This document shows, piece by piece, positions 35,802 through 44,805 of a stretch of DNA of 64,000 nucleotides; the first letter of the stretch is position 1; every line of letters starts with the position of its first letter. Under the pieces are notes generated by a model that had not been told where the DNA came from, ran no database searches, and was given only the letters and a program-made list of their open reading frames with translations. Origin of the DNA: Bacteroidia bacterium (GTDB lineage Bacteria > Bacteroidota > Bacteroidia > Flavobacteriales > Flavobacteriaceae). Both the position numbers and the translations under genes were made by a program. The stretch is taken from contig JAUICK010000001.1 of the NCBI GenBank assembly GCA_030427865.1, positions 124,001 to 188,000 of the forward strand. The letters run 5' to 3'.

Positions 35802-37037
35802 ATGATTATGAGATTCTCTATACTACAAAAAGTAGTAGTGTTACTTTTTATTTCTACTTTTTTAAGTATAAGTGCACAAGAAGCAAATGCTACTAAGTTT
35901 GGAAAAGGTTTATTTAATTTAGTAGGAAAAGATAGTACTTGGACTATGAAGATTGGTATGCGTTTTCAAACTCTTGCCACCTCTAACTGGGATGCAGATA
36001 ATGATTTATCTAACCCATCTTCTTCTATGTTAATAAGAAGGTCTCGTTTAAAGTTTGATGGTTGGGCTTTTTCGCCAAAGTTAAAATATAAGTTAGAATT
36101 AGGATTATCTAATAGAGATAAATCTGGTGCCTCTTATTTTACACATGATGCGCCAAGGCAAATTTTAGATGCAGTTTTAAAGTGGAATTTTTCTGGAAAT
36201 TGGGTAATTTGGTTTGGACAAACTAAACTCCCTGGAAATAGAGAACGTGTAATTTCTTCAGGAGATTTACAAATGGTAGATCGTTCTTTACTAAACAGTA
36301 GATTTACTATAGATAGAGATATAGGTGTACAATTAAGACATAAGTTTAAGCTTTCTGATACTTTTTTAGTGAAACAAATTTATGCAATTTCTCAAGGTGA
36401 AGGTAGAAACATTACCAGAGGAAACATTGGTGGACATCAATATACGGCAAGAATAGAATTGTTTCCTTTTGGAGATTTTGCAAGCAAAGGAGATTACAAA
36501 GGAAGTGATTTAAAATTCGAACCAGAACCAAAATTATCGCTTGCTTTTAACTACGACCTTAATAATAACGCCTCTAAAACAAGAAGTAACCAAGGTTCTT
36601 ACATGTTTATAAACGGAACATCAGCTGGTTCTAATGCTGAGTTTTACCAAACTAATATTTCTACTATATTTATTGATGCAATGTATAAACACAAAGGGCT
36701 TTCTTTAATGGCAGAATACGCCAGCAGAGATGCTAAAGATCCTTTAGCAAAAAATTCTGATGGTTCTTTAACCGGAGATGAGGTACAAGTAGGTAATGGT
36801 TTAAACTTACAAACTGGATATTTACTTTCTAAAACAATTGAGCTTTCTGCACGCTACACTAACATTTCTTTAGATAAAAATATTACAGGAAAAGGCGCAG
36901 AAAACCAATATACATTAGGGTTATCTAAGTATATTGTAGGGCATAAATTAAAAGTACAGACAGACTTAAGCTATACTGATATTGGTTTTAAAACCAATCA
37001 ACTATTATATAGGTTACAAGTAGATATTCATTTTTAA
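35802..37037 (+). CDS. Phosphate-selective porin O/P family protein
   Basis: 411 residues from ATG 35802; ATG 35808 (MRFSILQKVV) gives a cleaner signal peptide that ends at SAQ. The mature barrel shows WTMKIGMRFQTLATSNWD, MLIRRSRLKFDGWAFSPKLKYKLELGLS and WVIWFGQTKLPGNRERV, characteristic of the OprP/OprO family, and ends in LQVDIHF. It should form an anion- or phosphate-conducting channel. A Pit transporter gene follows, and a Pho-box-like repeat precedes it. Confidence 0.9.
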   Translation: MIMRFSILQKVVVLLFISTFLSISAQEANATKFGKGLFNLVGKDSTWTMKIGMRFQTLATSNWDADNDLSNPSSSMLIRRSRLKFDGWAFSPKLKYKLELGLSNRDKSGASYFTHDAPRQILDAVLKWNFSGNWVIWFGQTKLPGNRERVISSGDLQMVDRSLLNSRFTIDRDIGVQLRHKFKLSDTFLVKQIYAISQGEGRNITRGNIGGHQYTARIELFPFGDFASKGDYKGSDLKFEPEPKLSLAFNYDLNNNASKTRSNQGSYMFINGTSAGSNAEFYQTNISTIFIDAMYKHKGLSLMAEYASRDAKDPLAKNSDGSLTGDEVQVGNGLNLQTGYLLSKTIELSARYTNISLDKNITGKGAENQYTLGLSKYIVGHKLKVQTDLSYTDIGFKTNQLLYRLQVDIHF

Positions 37038-37047
37038 AAATATTAAA

Positions 37048-37065
37048 ATAACATAAACGTAACAT
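37048..37065 (+). promoter_or_regulatory. Pho-box-like direct repeat upstream of pit
   Basis: ATAACAT (37048-37054), 4 bases, GTAACAT (37059-37065); period 11 bp. It lies 23 bases before the TTTG of the -7 element, one repeat period further than at the two other phosphate promoters. Confidence 0.55.
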
Positions 37066-37084
37066 ACACAATTTTTTGTGTTTG

Positions 37085-37092
37085 TAAATTTG
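37085..37092 (+). promoter_or_regulatory. Bacteroidota -7 element upstream of pit
   Basis: TAAATTTG, an exact TANNTTTG match, 19 bases before the ATG. Confidence 0.55.
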
Positions 37093-37111
37093 CAAAAATA
37101 ATTTCAAGAAA

Positions 37112-39364
37112 ATGGGAGATCCATATATTTTAATGCTTGTTGCATTGGCTATCTTAGCTATTGTAGATTTAGTTGTTGGAGTGAGTAATGACGCTGTTAA
37201 TTTTTTAAATTCAGCAATTGGCTCTAAAGCAATTTCAGTAAAAAACATCATGATAATTGCTAGTTTAGGAGTGTTCTTTGGAGCAATTACTTCTAGTGGT
37301 ATGATGGAGGTTGCACGTAAAGGGATTTTTAACCCTAGTGTGTTTATGTTCCAAGATATTATGTTCATTTTTATGGCTGTAATGATTACAGATATTTTAT
37401 TATTAGATATCTTTAACTCTTTAGGGATGCCTACATCTACTACAGTATCTATTGTCTTTGAACTATTAGGAGCTGCTGTGTGTATTTCTCTAATTAAAAT
37501 TTCTGCAAACGATTCTCAATCTCTTGCAGATATTTGGAGCTATATTAACCATAAAAAAGCCATTCAAATTATTAATGGAATTTTACTATCTGTTGTAGTT
37601 GCTTTTTCTGTTGGTGCTATTGTTCAATTTTTATCTAGACTAATTTATTCTTTTAATTTTGAAAAGAGAGCCACCTATATTAATGCTTTATTTGGTGGTT
37701 TCGCTATTACTGCTATTACTTATTTTATTATTATAAAAGGAATGAAAGGAACTCCTTTTTATAAAGATGTAAAACATTTAATAGAAGGAAATACTTTAGT
37801 AATTATTGCAGGTAGTTTTGTGGCTTGGTCTATTATTTCTCAAGTATTAATCCAAGCGTTTAAAATTAATATTTTAAAATTAATTATTGGGGTTGGTACA
37901 TTCTCATTAGCAATGGCTTTTTCTGGTAACGACCTAGTAAACTTTGTTGGAGTACCAATTGCTGCTTGGAATTCTTACCAAGCGTGGGAAGTATCTGGTG
38001 TTACAGCAGATGCATTTTCTATGGGTATTTTAGCAAAAAAAGTTCCATCTAATGTATGGTTACTTCTAATTGCTGGTGGTATTATGGTAGTTACTTTATG
38101 GACTTCTAGTAAAGCTCAAAACGTAATCAAAACTGGAATAGATTTATCGCGTCAAGGAGAAGGTCATGAAAAATTTCAACCAAATCCTTTGTCTAGAATT
38201 GTGGTAAGAGCTTCTATGGCACTTAATAAAGGTATTAACTTTATTATACCTCAATCTACCTTAGCCTACATAGATTCTAAATTTCAGAAACCTGTTATAG
38301 AGTTACCTAAAGACAAAACTTATGAATTACCAGCTTTTGATTTAGTAAGAGCTTCTGTTAACCTTATTGTTGCTGGTATTTTAATATCTATAGCGACCTC
38401 TATGAAATTACCACTATCTACAACCTATGTTACATTTATGGTAGCAATGGGTACTTCTTTAGCTGATAGGGCTTGGGGTAGAGAAAGTGCTGTGTATCGA
38501 GTTGCTGGGGTTATTAATGTTATTGGGGGTTGGTTTTTAACTGCGCTTACAGCCTTTTTAGCTGCTGCTTTAGTTGCTTACTTAATTAGTTGGGATATGG
38601 TTATGATTCCTATTTTATTAGCAGTTGTTGCATTATTAATAGGTAGAAATACATTAATTCATAGAAAAAAATCTAAAGAAGTTAAAAAACAAGAATATAT
38701 AGAAAGAGCTGAATTAATTACCATAAATGGGGTAATTGAAGAAAGTGCAGATCATATTTCTCAAGTTATAGATCGTGTAAATAAATTGTATACAAATGTT
38801 GTAAATGATTTAGCAAATCATGACTTAAACAAGTTACGTAAAACAGACAAACACGTTGAAAAATTAAATGACGAAATAGATGGATTAAAAGATGGTGTTT
38901 TTTACTTTATTAAATCTTTAGATGAAACCTCTGTACAAGCAAGTAGGTTTTACATTATGGTTTTAGGATATTTACAAGATGTGGCACAATCTATTAGTTA
39001 TATTTCTAGAGCAAGTTACAAGCATGTTAATAACAATCATAAGAACTTAAAGAAAGGACAAATAAAAGATTTAAAATCTATAGATATTGAGTTATCTTCT
39101 CTATTAACTAAAGAAGCTTCTATTTTCGAAAATAGAGAGTTAGATAATCTAAATGAGCTTTTAATAGAGAAAAATCAATTGTTAAAAAATGTATCTTCAT
39201 CAATAGAAAAACAGGTTGCAAGAATTCGCACAGATGAAACAAGCCCTAAAAATACTACTTTGTATTTTAGCGTTTTATTAGAAACTAAAGATTTAATTTC
39301 TGCTTTAATGAATTTGTTACAGACCTATGAAGAGTTTCATTTAAGCACAAAGAATATAAAATAA
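37112..39364 (+). CDS. pit: Inorganic phosphate transporter (Pit family) with fused PhoU-like domain
   Basis: 750 residues. The membrane part (about 1-510) has the inverted-repeat Pit signatures GVSNDAVNFLNSAIGSKAIS and FSGNDLVNFVGVPIAAW, plus LGMPTSTTVSIV and LPLSTTYVTFMVAMG, with some 12 helices. After a basic linker a cytoplasmic helical domain (about 530-740) resembles PhoU: ADHISQVIDRVNKLY, EKLNDEIDGLKDGVFYFIK. Pit exchanges phosphate with protons or sodium at the inner membrane; the fused domain probably regulates it. It follows the phosphate porin gene. Confidence 0.93.
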   Translation: MGDPYILMLVALAILAIVDLVVGVSNDAVNFLNSAIGSKAISVKNIMIIASLGVFFGAITSSGMMEVARKGIFNPSVFMFQDIMFIFMAVMITDILLLDIFNSLGMPTSTTVSIVFELLGAAVCISLIKISANDSQSLADIWSYINHKKAIQIINGILLSVVVAFSVGAIVQFLSRLIYSFNFEKRATYINALFGGFAITAITYFIIIKGMKGTPFYKDVKHLIEGNTLVIIAGSFVAWSIISQVLIQAFKINILKLIIGVGTFSLAMAFSGNDLVNFVGVPIAAWNSYQAWEVSGVTADAFSMGILAKKVPSNVWLLLIAGGIMVVTLWTSSKAQNVIKTGIDLSRQGEGHEKFQPNPLSRIVVRASMALNKGINFIIPQSTLAYIDSKFQKPVIELPKDKTYELPAFDLVRASVNLIVAGILISIATSMKLPLSTTYVTFMVAMGTSLADRAWGRESAVYRVAGVINVIGGWFLTALTAFLAAALVAYLISWDMVMIPILLAVVALLIGRNTLIHRKKSKEVKKQEYIERAELITINGVIEESADHISQVIDRVNKLYTNVVNDLANHDLNKLRKTDKHVEKLNDEIDGLKDGVFYFIKSLDETSVQASRFYIMVLGYLQDVAQSISYISRASYKHVNNNHKNLKKGQIKDLKSIDIELSSLLTKEASIFENRELDNLNELLIEKNQLLKNVSSSIEKQVARIRTDETSPKNTTLYFSVLLETKDLISALMNLLQTYEEFHLSTKNIK

Positions 39365-39418
39365 AAACAATACACGAGTCGCCCTAAAATAGGTTAATGA
39401 TTATTAATACTTAAAATT

Positions 39419-39450
39419 AAGCCAGTGAATTTAAATTCACTGGCTTTTTT
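39419..39450 (+). terminator. Terminator after pit
   Basis: A 28-bp perfect palindrome AAGCCAGTGAATTT / AAATTCACTGGCTT followed by T4; the minus-strand AlbA_2 gene ends 13 bases beyond it. Confidence 0.85.
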
Positions 39451-39462
39451 GCTTTATGAGTG

Positions 39463-40602
39463 TTAGTTATATTTTACTTTTCTAATAATTCTCATCGCTT
39501 CTTTGTATTTAATATAAGTGGTTTTATCCTCAAGATTTTTAATATAGTTTTTTGCTTTTTTTAGTTGTTCTGCAACGTTTAAATAACCATTTAAATAACA
39601 AATTAAAGAATTAGTAGGTAGGCGCAATACATCTTCATGATCTGTAACAGAAAGAGGAATTTTATTCTCAATTTTATTAATTATGGCATTGTTATTTTCT
39701 AAAATAAGCTGAATGATAACCGTGTTAAACCTTGGAGGTTCAAATAAAAATTCTTTAACAATATCATGTTTTCCGTTTTCTTTAAAATTTATAATCGTTT
39801 TTTCTAACGGATAATGTTTTTCTTGTTGTTCTAAGCCTAATAAAATATATTCGGTAACAATAAACGAATGTTGATTATAAAAAATTTGTACATCATCTAA
39901 AGCAGAAAAAAAGAGCTTTACCTGTTCGTTAATCAACTCAATATCTACCCTTGTAAAATATTCATCTCCATTTATCAACTTTTGCTCTCCTGCCCAACAT
40001 AAGACAAATTGTTCGTTAAATACCTTGTACTTAGGGTTGTATTGTGGTTTGTGATTGTTTATAAAATCGAAAACACCATCTAAAGTTAATTCTATATTAT
40101 TTCTTGCATTTTGCTCAATAGCATTAACAATTGCAGTATTGGCATCTCTTAACTCGAAATGAATAGATGCTGGCATAGAGTTACTACCTCTTCTATAAAA
40201 AGCGGTTCCTTTTCTATATTTCCAAGCATTTTTTTTAAGTTTTGTGATTTTATTTATTGGATGAATAGTAACCAAGCCTACAACTTTATGACGGGGCAAT
40301 CTCGGAAAAGGTACGTTTTCGTATTCTATTTTTGGAGGATTTTCTAAATAGGCATTTATTAGATTTTGGATTTTACTATCATCAAAAAAATCGACACCTA
40401 TAATTTTATTCTCTTCGTCTTCTACACCAATTACAATATAAGAATTGTTAAAAGGATTAGAATTAGAAAGCGCACAAATATGCTTTAAAAATTTTGCTTT
40501 TCCTTCTTTTGCTTCAAGCGATAATTTTTGCTTTTTATCATAAAAACTATTCTCATCGTTATGAGAAAGTAGGTTTTTGATAAGTAAGCGCTTGTTAATC
40601 AT
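39463..40602 (-). CDS. AlbA_2/Schlafen-type ATP-binding domain protein
   Basis: 379 residues. The N-terminal domain (about 20-155) has the AlbA_2 pattern: LSLEAKEGKAKFLKHICALSN, YIVIGVEDEENKIIGV and KGTAFYRRGSNSMPA, the last being the usual RxGS end. The remainder is mixed alpha/beta without a recognised motif. The family includes DNA-binding regulators and nuclease-linked proteins. It lies one base after the aldo/keto reductase stop, so it belongs to that transcript although no functional link is obvious. Confidence 0.82.
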   Translation of the reverse strand: MINKRLLIKNLLSHNDENSFYDKKQKLSLEAKEGKAKFLKHICALSNSNPFNNSYIVIGVEDEENKIIGVDFFDDSKIQNLINAYLENPPKIEYENVPFPRLPRHKVVGLVTIHPINKITKLKKNAWKYRKGTAFYRRGSNSMPASIHFELRDANTAIVNAIEQNARNNIELTLDGVFDFINNHKPQYNPKYKVFNEQFVLCWAGEQKLINGDEYFTRVDIELINEQVKLFFSALDDVQIFYNQHSFIVTEYILLGLEQQEKHYPLEKTIINFKENGKHDIVKEFLFEPPRFNTVIIQLILENNNAIINKIENKIPLSVTDHEDVLRLPTNSLICYLNGYLNVAEQLKKAKNYIKNLEDKTTYIKYKEAMRIIRKVKYN

Positions 40603-40603
40603 C

Positions 40604-41467
40604 TTATGCTACTTCATTTCCAGTACTTGCTTGTAAAAGCAAAAACCAATCTTCTAAATCTAAATTAATTTCTAAAGCTTTGTTAGCTTTTAAAATACGA
40701 TTTTTATTTGTAGTGCCAATAACTGGAGATATTTTGGCAGGATGTTTTAAAATCCAACTTAATAAAAGTACGTCTTCTGAAACTGCATATTTTTCCGATA
40801 ACTTAGTTAAAACATCTTTTATTCTTTTAGATTGTTGATTTTCTTTTCTAAAAACACTTCCTAAAGGGCTCCAACACATGGGCTCTATTTCTTTTTGCAA
40901 CATTTTATCTAAAGAACCATTTAACATTGCTGCATGTTGTGTTAAAGAAAATTCTATTTGATTTACTTTTATAGGAATTTTATCGGTAATTAAATCAACT
41001 TGAGAAGGTGTAAAATTAGACACTCCAAAATCGATAATTTTTCCACTTTCTTGTAATTCAGCAATTGTATCTGCAATTTCATTGGGTTGCATTAGTGGAC
41101 TTGGTCTATGTAATAAAAAAGTATCTAAATACTCTGTTTTTAAATTTTTTAAAGATTGATGTAAACTATCGATTATATACTTTTTATCATATTGATAGTA
41201 TTTTACCTTATTAGGTCTACTATTTCCAATTAATTGGATACCACATTTAGAAACTAATTGAATTTCTTCTCTTTCAATTCCGCTTTCTACAAAAGCTTTT
41301 CCAAAATCACTTTCTGTTGAATAATCTCCATAAATGTCTGCATGATCAAAAGTAGTGTTTCTGTTTGCCACGCAAAACTGAATCATATCAATTTGTTCTT
41401 TGGTAGAAAATTGTTTTCCCCATTTTCCCCAAGACATACATCCGATTACAATTTTTGATTTTTGCAT
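40604..41467 (-). CDS. Aldo/keto reductase (YdhF-like)
   Basis: 287 residues, TIM barrel. The catalytic Tyr/Asp region is DHADIYGDYSTE, Lys is in LVSKCGIQ, and LLHRPSPLMQPNEIAD matches the YdhF subgroup of NAD(P)H-dependent oxidoreductases. LLSWILKHPAKISPVIGTT is the cofactor-binding end. The substrate is unknown. It starts two bases downstream of the SDR gene stop; the three genes SDR, AKR and AlbA_2 form an apparent operon. Confidence 0.92.
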   Translation of the reverse strand: MQKSKIVIGCMSWGKWGKQFSTKEQIDMIQFCVANRNTTFDHADIYGDYSTESDFGKAFVESGIEREEIQLVSKCGIQLIGNSRPNKVKYYQYDKKYIIDSLHQSLKNLKTEYLDTFLLHRPSPLMQPNEIADTIAELQESGKIIDFGVSNFTPSQVDLITDKIPIKVNQIEFSLTQHAAMLNGSLDKMLQKEIEPMCWSPLGSVFRKENQQSKRIKDVLTKLSEKYAVSEDVLLLSWILKHPAKISPVIGTTNKNRILKANKALEINLDLEDWFLLLQASTGNEVA

Positions 41468-41469
41468 TT

Positions 41470-42222
41470 TTATTCTTTATTTATAATTGTGGCACTTGCT
41501 TGAGCTGTTGGATACACAACTAAATCTTCTATATTTACATGATAAGGTCTGGAAATTACAAAATAAATGATATCTGCAATATCTGCTGCTTGAAGTGCTT
41601 TATAGCCCGCATAAACCGATTTCGCTTTTTCAGTATCGCCTTTAAAACGCACATCAGAAAACTCGGTTTCTACTAAACCTGGATGAATACCAGCAACTCT
41701 AATATTGTATTTGTTTAAATCTAAACGCATAGACTTATTTAAGGCGTTAACAGCAAACTTTGATGCACAATATACATTACCATTAGGGTAAACCTCTTTT
41801 CCGGCAGTAGAACCTATATTTACAATAAAACCATCGTTTCTTTTTGTCATTTGTGGAATGATTGCTTTAGATACATACAATAAACCTTTTACGTTTATAT
41901 CTATCATTTTATCCCAATCATCAATACTTCCTTTTTGTATGGTTGATAATCCGTGTGCGTTACCAGCATTATTAATTAGAATATCTATTTTTTTAAATTC
42001 ATTTGGTAGGTTTTGAATTTGATGAGCTACATCGTACTTATCTCTCACATCAAAATGTAAAATTGTTACTTCTGTCTGTTTGCTTAATTCTTTTTGAAGT
42101 TGTTCTAATCTTTCCAATCTTCGTCCACAAAGAATTAAACGAATATTGTGTTTTGCAAAAATTTCTGCGGTTGCTTTTCCAATACCCGATGTTGCTCCTG
42201 TAATAAATGCAGTTTTGGTCAT
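41470..42222 (-). CDS. Short-chain dehydrogenase/reductase (YdfG-like)
   Basis: 250 residues. The dinucleotide-binding motif is TGATSGIG, NNAG follows, and the catalytic Ser-Tyr-Lys are in INVGSTAGKEVYPNGNVYCASK. NADP specificity is suggested by LCGRRLERLE. It belongs to the YdfG/serine dehydrogenase-like classical SDRs; the physiological substrate is uncertain. It is the first gene of the SDR-AKR-AlbA_2 run. Confidence 0.93.
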   Translation of the reverse strand: MTKTAFITGATSGIGKATAEIFAKHNIRLILCGRRLERLEQLQKELSKQTEVTILHFDVRDKYDVAHQIQNLPNEFKKIDILINNAGNAHGLSTIQKGSIDDWDKMIDINVKGLLYVSKAIIPQMTKRNDGFIVNIGSTAGKEVYPNGNVYCASKFAVNALNKSMRLDLNKYNIRVAGIHPGLVETEFSDVRFKGDTEKAKSVYAGYKALQAADIADIIYFVISRPYHVNIEDLVVYPTAQASATIINKE

Positions 42223-42317
42223 AAAAACGTAAATTAAATTCTGTTTAAAATTATAAAATCATCTTGCTAAACTATAATTTTAAAAAGTTTATTTTTCATC
42301 AATTGTTAACAAAGAAA

Positions 42318-42341
42318 AAACCGTCCTCCTCAGGACGGTTT
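42318..42341 (-). terminator. Terminator after the 313-residue lipoprotein gene
   Basis: AAACCGTCCT / AGGACGGTTT with a 4-nt loop; on the minus strand it continues into TTTCTTTG. It also insulates the SDR operon. Confidence 0.8.
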
Positions 42342-42394
42342 CTCTTTCAATTGGTTATTAAACCATAACCAACCAAAAATCAACTAACCAAACT

Positions 42395-43336
42395 TTATTT
42401 TAAATTTCTTCTATTCTTTACTTTTCTTATTACTTTAGTACGTTTTCTTCCTTCGTTCCTTACAATATCTTTCGCTTGTTTTTTAGTTTTTTCTCCTTTT
42501 AAATATTGTACAAATCCTCTTCCTGAAAAATCGTATGTTGTTTCTGAATTTAGGTTGAATAAACGTATTCTTCCATCATTTATAACGCTTAATTCGAACT
42601 CTTCAATATCTCCACTATCATAATTCAATGTTAAAATTTTAAGGTCTTCAAAACCATTTACATCAAAGATTTCGTAACCTCCTAAATAGTTCCAATTTAT
42701 ATAATCAACTTGTGTGCCAAAACTGTCTTGAGAGCTATAAAAGGTTGTTATGTTTTCTGGCGTAAATGCTAAATAATTTTCATCATCAAAAGCATTAGGG
42801 GTACCACCTTGAGTATCTATTTTTTCCCAAGCTATGTATTCTTGTAAAAAGTATTCTATGTTTTCATAAAATAATTTATCGTAATCAAACTCATTTACTT
42901 GATATCCTATTAAATAATAGTTTACGTTTTGTCTGTAATTATATAGTCTTATTTCATTGTTAGACAACACTGTTACTTCAAAATCGTTTACGCCATCTAT
43001 ATCATGATTTGTTTCTAATAGTCCGTTAAACGTGTTGTAAGTACCAACATCTATTCCTAAACCATTTCCTGTTCTGCCAATATCTACAATGTTGTTGTTT
43101 GCATACAAGGTTCCGTTTAAAAACGATAATGTAAATGCTTTAGATACATAAGGTATATCTCCATTACCAGTTGTTCTATGATAATCTACATACCATAAAT
43201 CGTAACCAGAAACGATTTCTTCTAAAGAAATCTGATTTTGAAAACTATCATGAAAACCATCATTAAAAACTGTTGTACATGAACTAAAAAATGTTCCTGT
43301 AATTAATATTGTTAAAAGTAATTTTATTGATTTCAT
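42395..43336 (-). CDS. Lipoprotein of unknown function with basic C-terminal tail
   Basis: 313 residues. The SPII lipobox is FFSSC (Cys20). The mature part has two related beta-rich halves: each carries an FEVTVLSNNEIRLYNY- or FELSVINDGRIRLFNL-like strand pair, so it may be an internal duplication. It ends in a strongly basic tail (KKQAKDIVRNEGRKRTKVIRK...), unusual for a surface lipoprotein. The family is unknown to me. Confidence 0.75.
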   Translation of the reverse strand: MKSIKLLLTILITGTFFSSCTTVFNDGFHDSFQNQISLEEIVSGYDLWYVDYHRTTGNGDIPYVSKAFTLSFLNGTLYANNNIVDIGRTGNGLGIDVGTYNTFNGLLETNHDIDGVNDFEVTVLSNNEIRLYNYRQNVNYYLIGYQVNEFDYDKLFYENIEYFLQEYIAWEKIDTQGGTPNAFDDENYLAFTPENITTFYSSQDSFGTQVDYINWNYLGGYEIFDVNGFEDLKILTLNYDSGDIEEFELSVINDGRIRLFNLNSETTYDFSGRGFVQYLKGEKTKKQAKDIVRNEGRKRTKVIRKVKNRRNLK

Positions 43337-43389
43337 AAGCTTTCGTTTTATGGTTATACTTATGATTATTCAAATTGCGTGCCAAAAAG

Positions 43390-43417
43390 AAAAACCTCTA
43401 AGATTTTAGAGGTTTTT
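43390..43417. terminator. Terminator after the 157-residue lipoprotein gene
   Basis: AAAAACCTCTAA / TTAGAGGTTTTT with a short GATT-type loop, symmetrical A/T flanks. Confidence 0.8.
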
Positions 43418-43434
43418 ACTTGATAATAAGCACT

Positions 43435-43908
43435 TTACTGAGTTTTAGAAAATAAACTTGTATCTATTTCTTTAAGGTTTTTAATTTTAAAATATTTTGT
43501 TTCTCCTGCTAACTGATAACTTAAAACAGCTTCGTTTTTATTTAATTTAAATGGAAATTTATTTAGTTTTGGGAGTTTATTATTAATTTCTTTTTTAGAA
43601 TCAATATCTAAAATTAGATCTGAAGGATAGTTTTTTAAAGTATTAAAGTTTGCTATTAACATAGAAGCCTCTTTTTTCTTGATTTTTGTTACTTTGTTTT
43701 TAAAATATAAAGAGTCGAAATTAATAGCAGTATTTTGTTTTAATTTAATTTTTACTTCTAAACCACTAATTTTAGAATGCTCGCTTGTACATTTATAATA
43801 TTCAGCAAATACTATTTCGAAAGGAGGGTTAGTTATAAATTTAGAGCTTCCACATTGTGTGAAACTAAATATAATTGCTAAGACTGATAAAATTTTCATT
43901 ATTCTCAT
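43435..43908 (-). CDS. Small lipoprotein of unknown function
   Basis: 157 residues, or 154 from the second Met (MKILSVLAII). The lipobox is FTQC, followed by GSSKF. The mature domain is lysine-rich and predicted beta (KISGLEVKIKLKQN, AVLSYQLAGETKYFKI). No family is recognised. It is monocistronic by its terminator. The DNA 43909-44018 on its upstream side shows nothing distinctive. Confidence 0.72.
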   Translation of the reverse strand: MRIMKILSVLAIIFSFTQCGSSKFITNPPFEIVFAEYYKCTSEHSKISGLEVKIKLKQNTAINFDSLYFKNKVTKIKKKEASMLIANFNTLKNYPSDLILDIDSKKEINNKLPKLNKFPFKLNKNEAVLSYQLAGETKYFKIKNLKEIDTSLFSKTQ

Positions 43909-44018
43909 TTTCGGAATATTTTTTATTAAATATTGTCAAATGGTATGCCAAGATATTTTAAACAGACATCTTATTTTTAATATTAATATTCGTCAACCTA
44001 TTTTAAGACAACTAAAAT

Positions 44019-44795
44019 TTAATTAAATTTTGGTTTTCTTTTTTCTAAAAAAGCTGTGGTTCCTTCTTTAAAATCATCTGTTCCAAAAGAATCTCCAAAC
44101 TCATCTATTTCAACATTAAAACCATTAACACCATCTTCAAAATTTGCATTTACAGCTCTAATGGCAGCACTAATAGCTACAGAAGAATTACGAGCAATCT
44201 TACTTGCAATTTTTTCTGCTAATGGCAATAATTCTTCTTGAGAAGTTACGTGGTTTACCAAACCGTAATCTTTTGCTTCATCTGCAGTAATCATTCCTGC
44301 AGTCATAATCATTTCCATAGCTTTTCCTTTTCCTACTAATTGAGGCAAACGTTGCGTACCTCCATAACCAGGAATAACACCTAAAGAAACTTCTGGCAAT
44401 CCCATTTTAGCATTTACAGAAGCTATTCTAAAATGGCATGCCATTGCCAATTCTAAGCCACCTCCTAATGCAAAACCATTAATTGCAGCAATTACAGGTG
44501 TAGATAAATTCTCTACAAAATTGAATAGCATTTCTTGTCCAATTCTTGCTAATTTTCCGCCTTCTTCTACAGAAAAATGTGCAAATTCAGAAATATCTGC
44601 GCCAGCAACAAATGCTTTTTCTCCACTACCTATTAAAACAATTACTTTAATAGTTTTGTCTTCTTCTATTTCTTTAAAAGCGCTATGCAATTCTTCTATG
44701 GTAGCTTTATTTAAAGCATTTAATTTTTTAGGTCTGTTAATAGTAATTTGTGCTAAATAACTATTTTTTTTAACTAAAATGTTTTTAAAATTCAT
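44019..44795 (-). CDS. Enoyl-CoA hydratase/isomerase (crotonase family)
   Basis: 258 residues. The CoA-binding/oxyanion loop is AGADISEFAH and AINGFALGGGLELAMACH; the second catalytic Glu is in MGLPEVSLGVIPGYGGTQRL, matching classical crotonases with both glutamates. It probably hydrates short-chain trans-2-enoyl-CoA in fatty acid or amino acid breakdown. Ten bases separate it from the upstream histidine kinase gene, an unexpected partner. Confidence 0.92.
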   Translation of the reverse strand: MNFKNILVKKNSYLAQITINRPKKLNALNKATIEELHSAFKEIEEDKTIKVIVLIGSGEKAFVAGADISEFAHFSVEEGGKLARIGQEMLFNFVENLSTPVIAAINGFALGGGLELAMACHFRIASVNAKMGLPEVSLGVIPGYGGTQRLPQLVGKGKAMEMIMTAGMITADEAKDYGLVNHVTSQEELLPLAEKIASKIARNSSVAISAAIRAVNANFEDGVNGFNVEIDEFGDSFGTDDFKEGTTAFLEKRKPKFN

Positions 44796-44805
44796 CTTTA
44801 AAATT

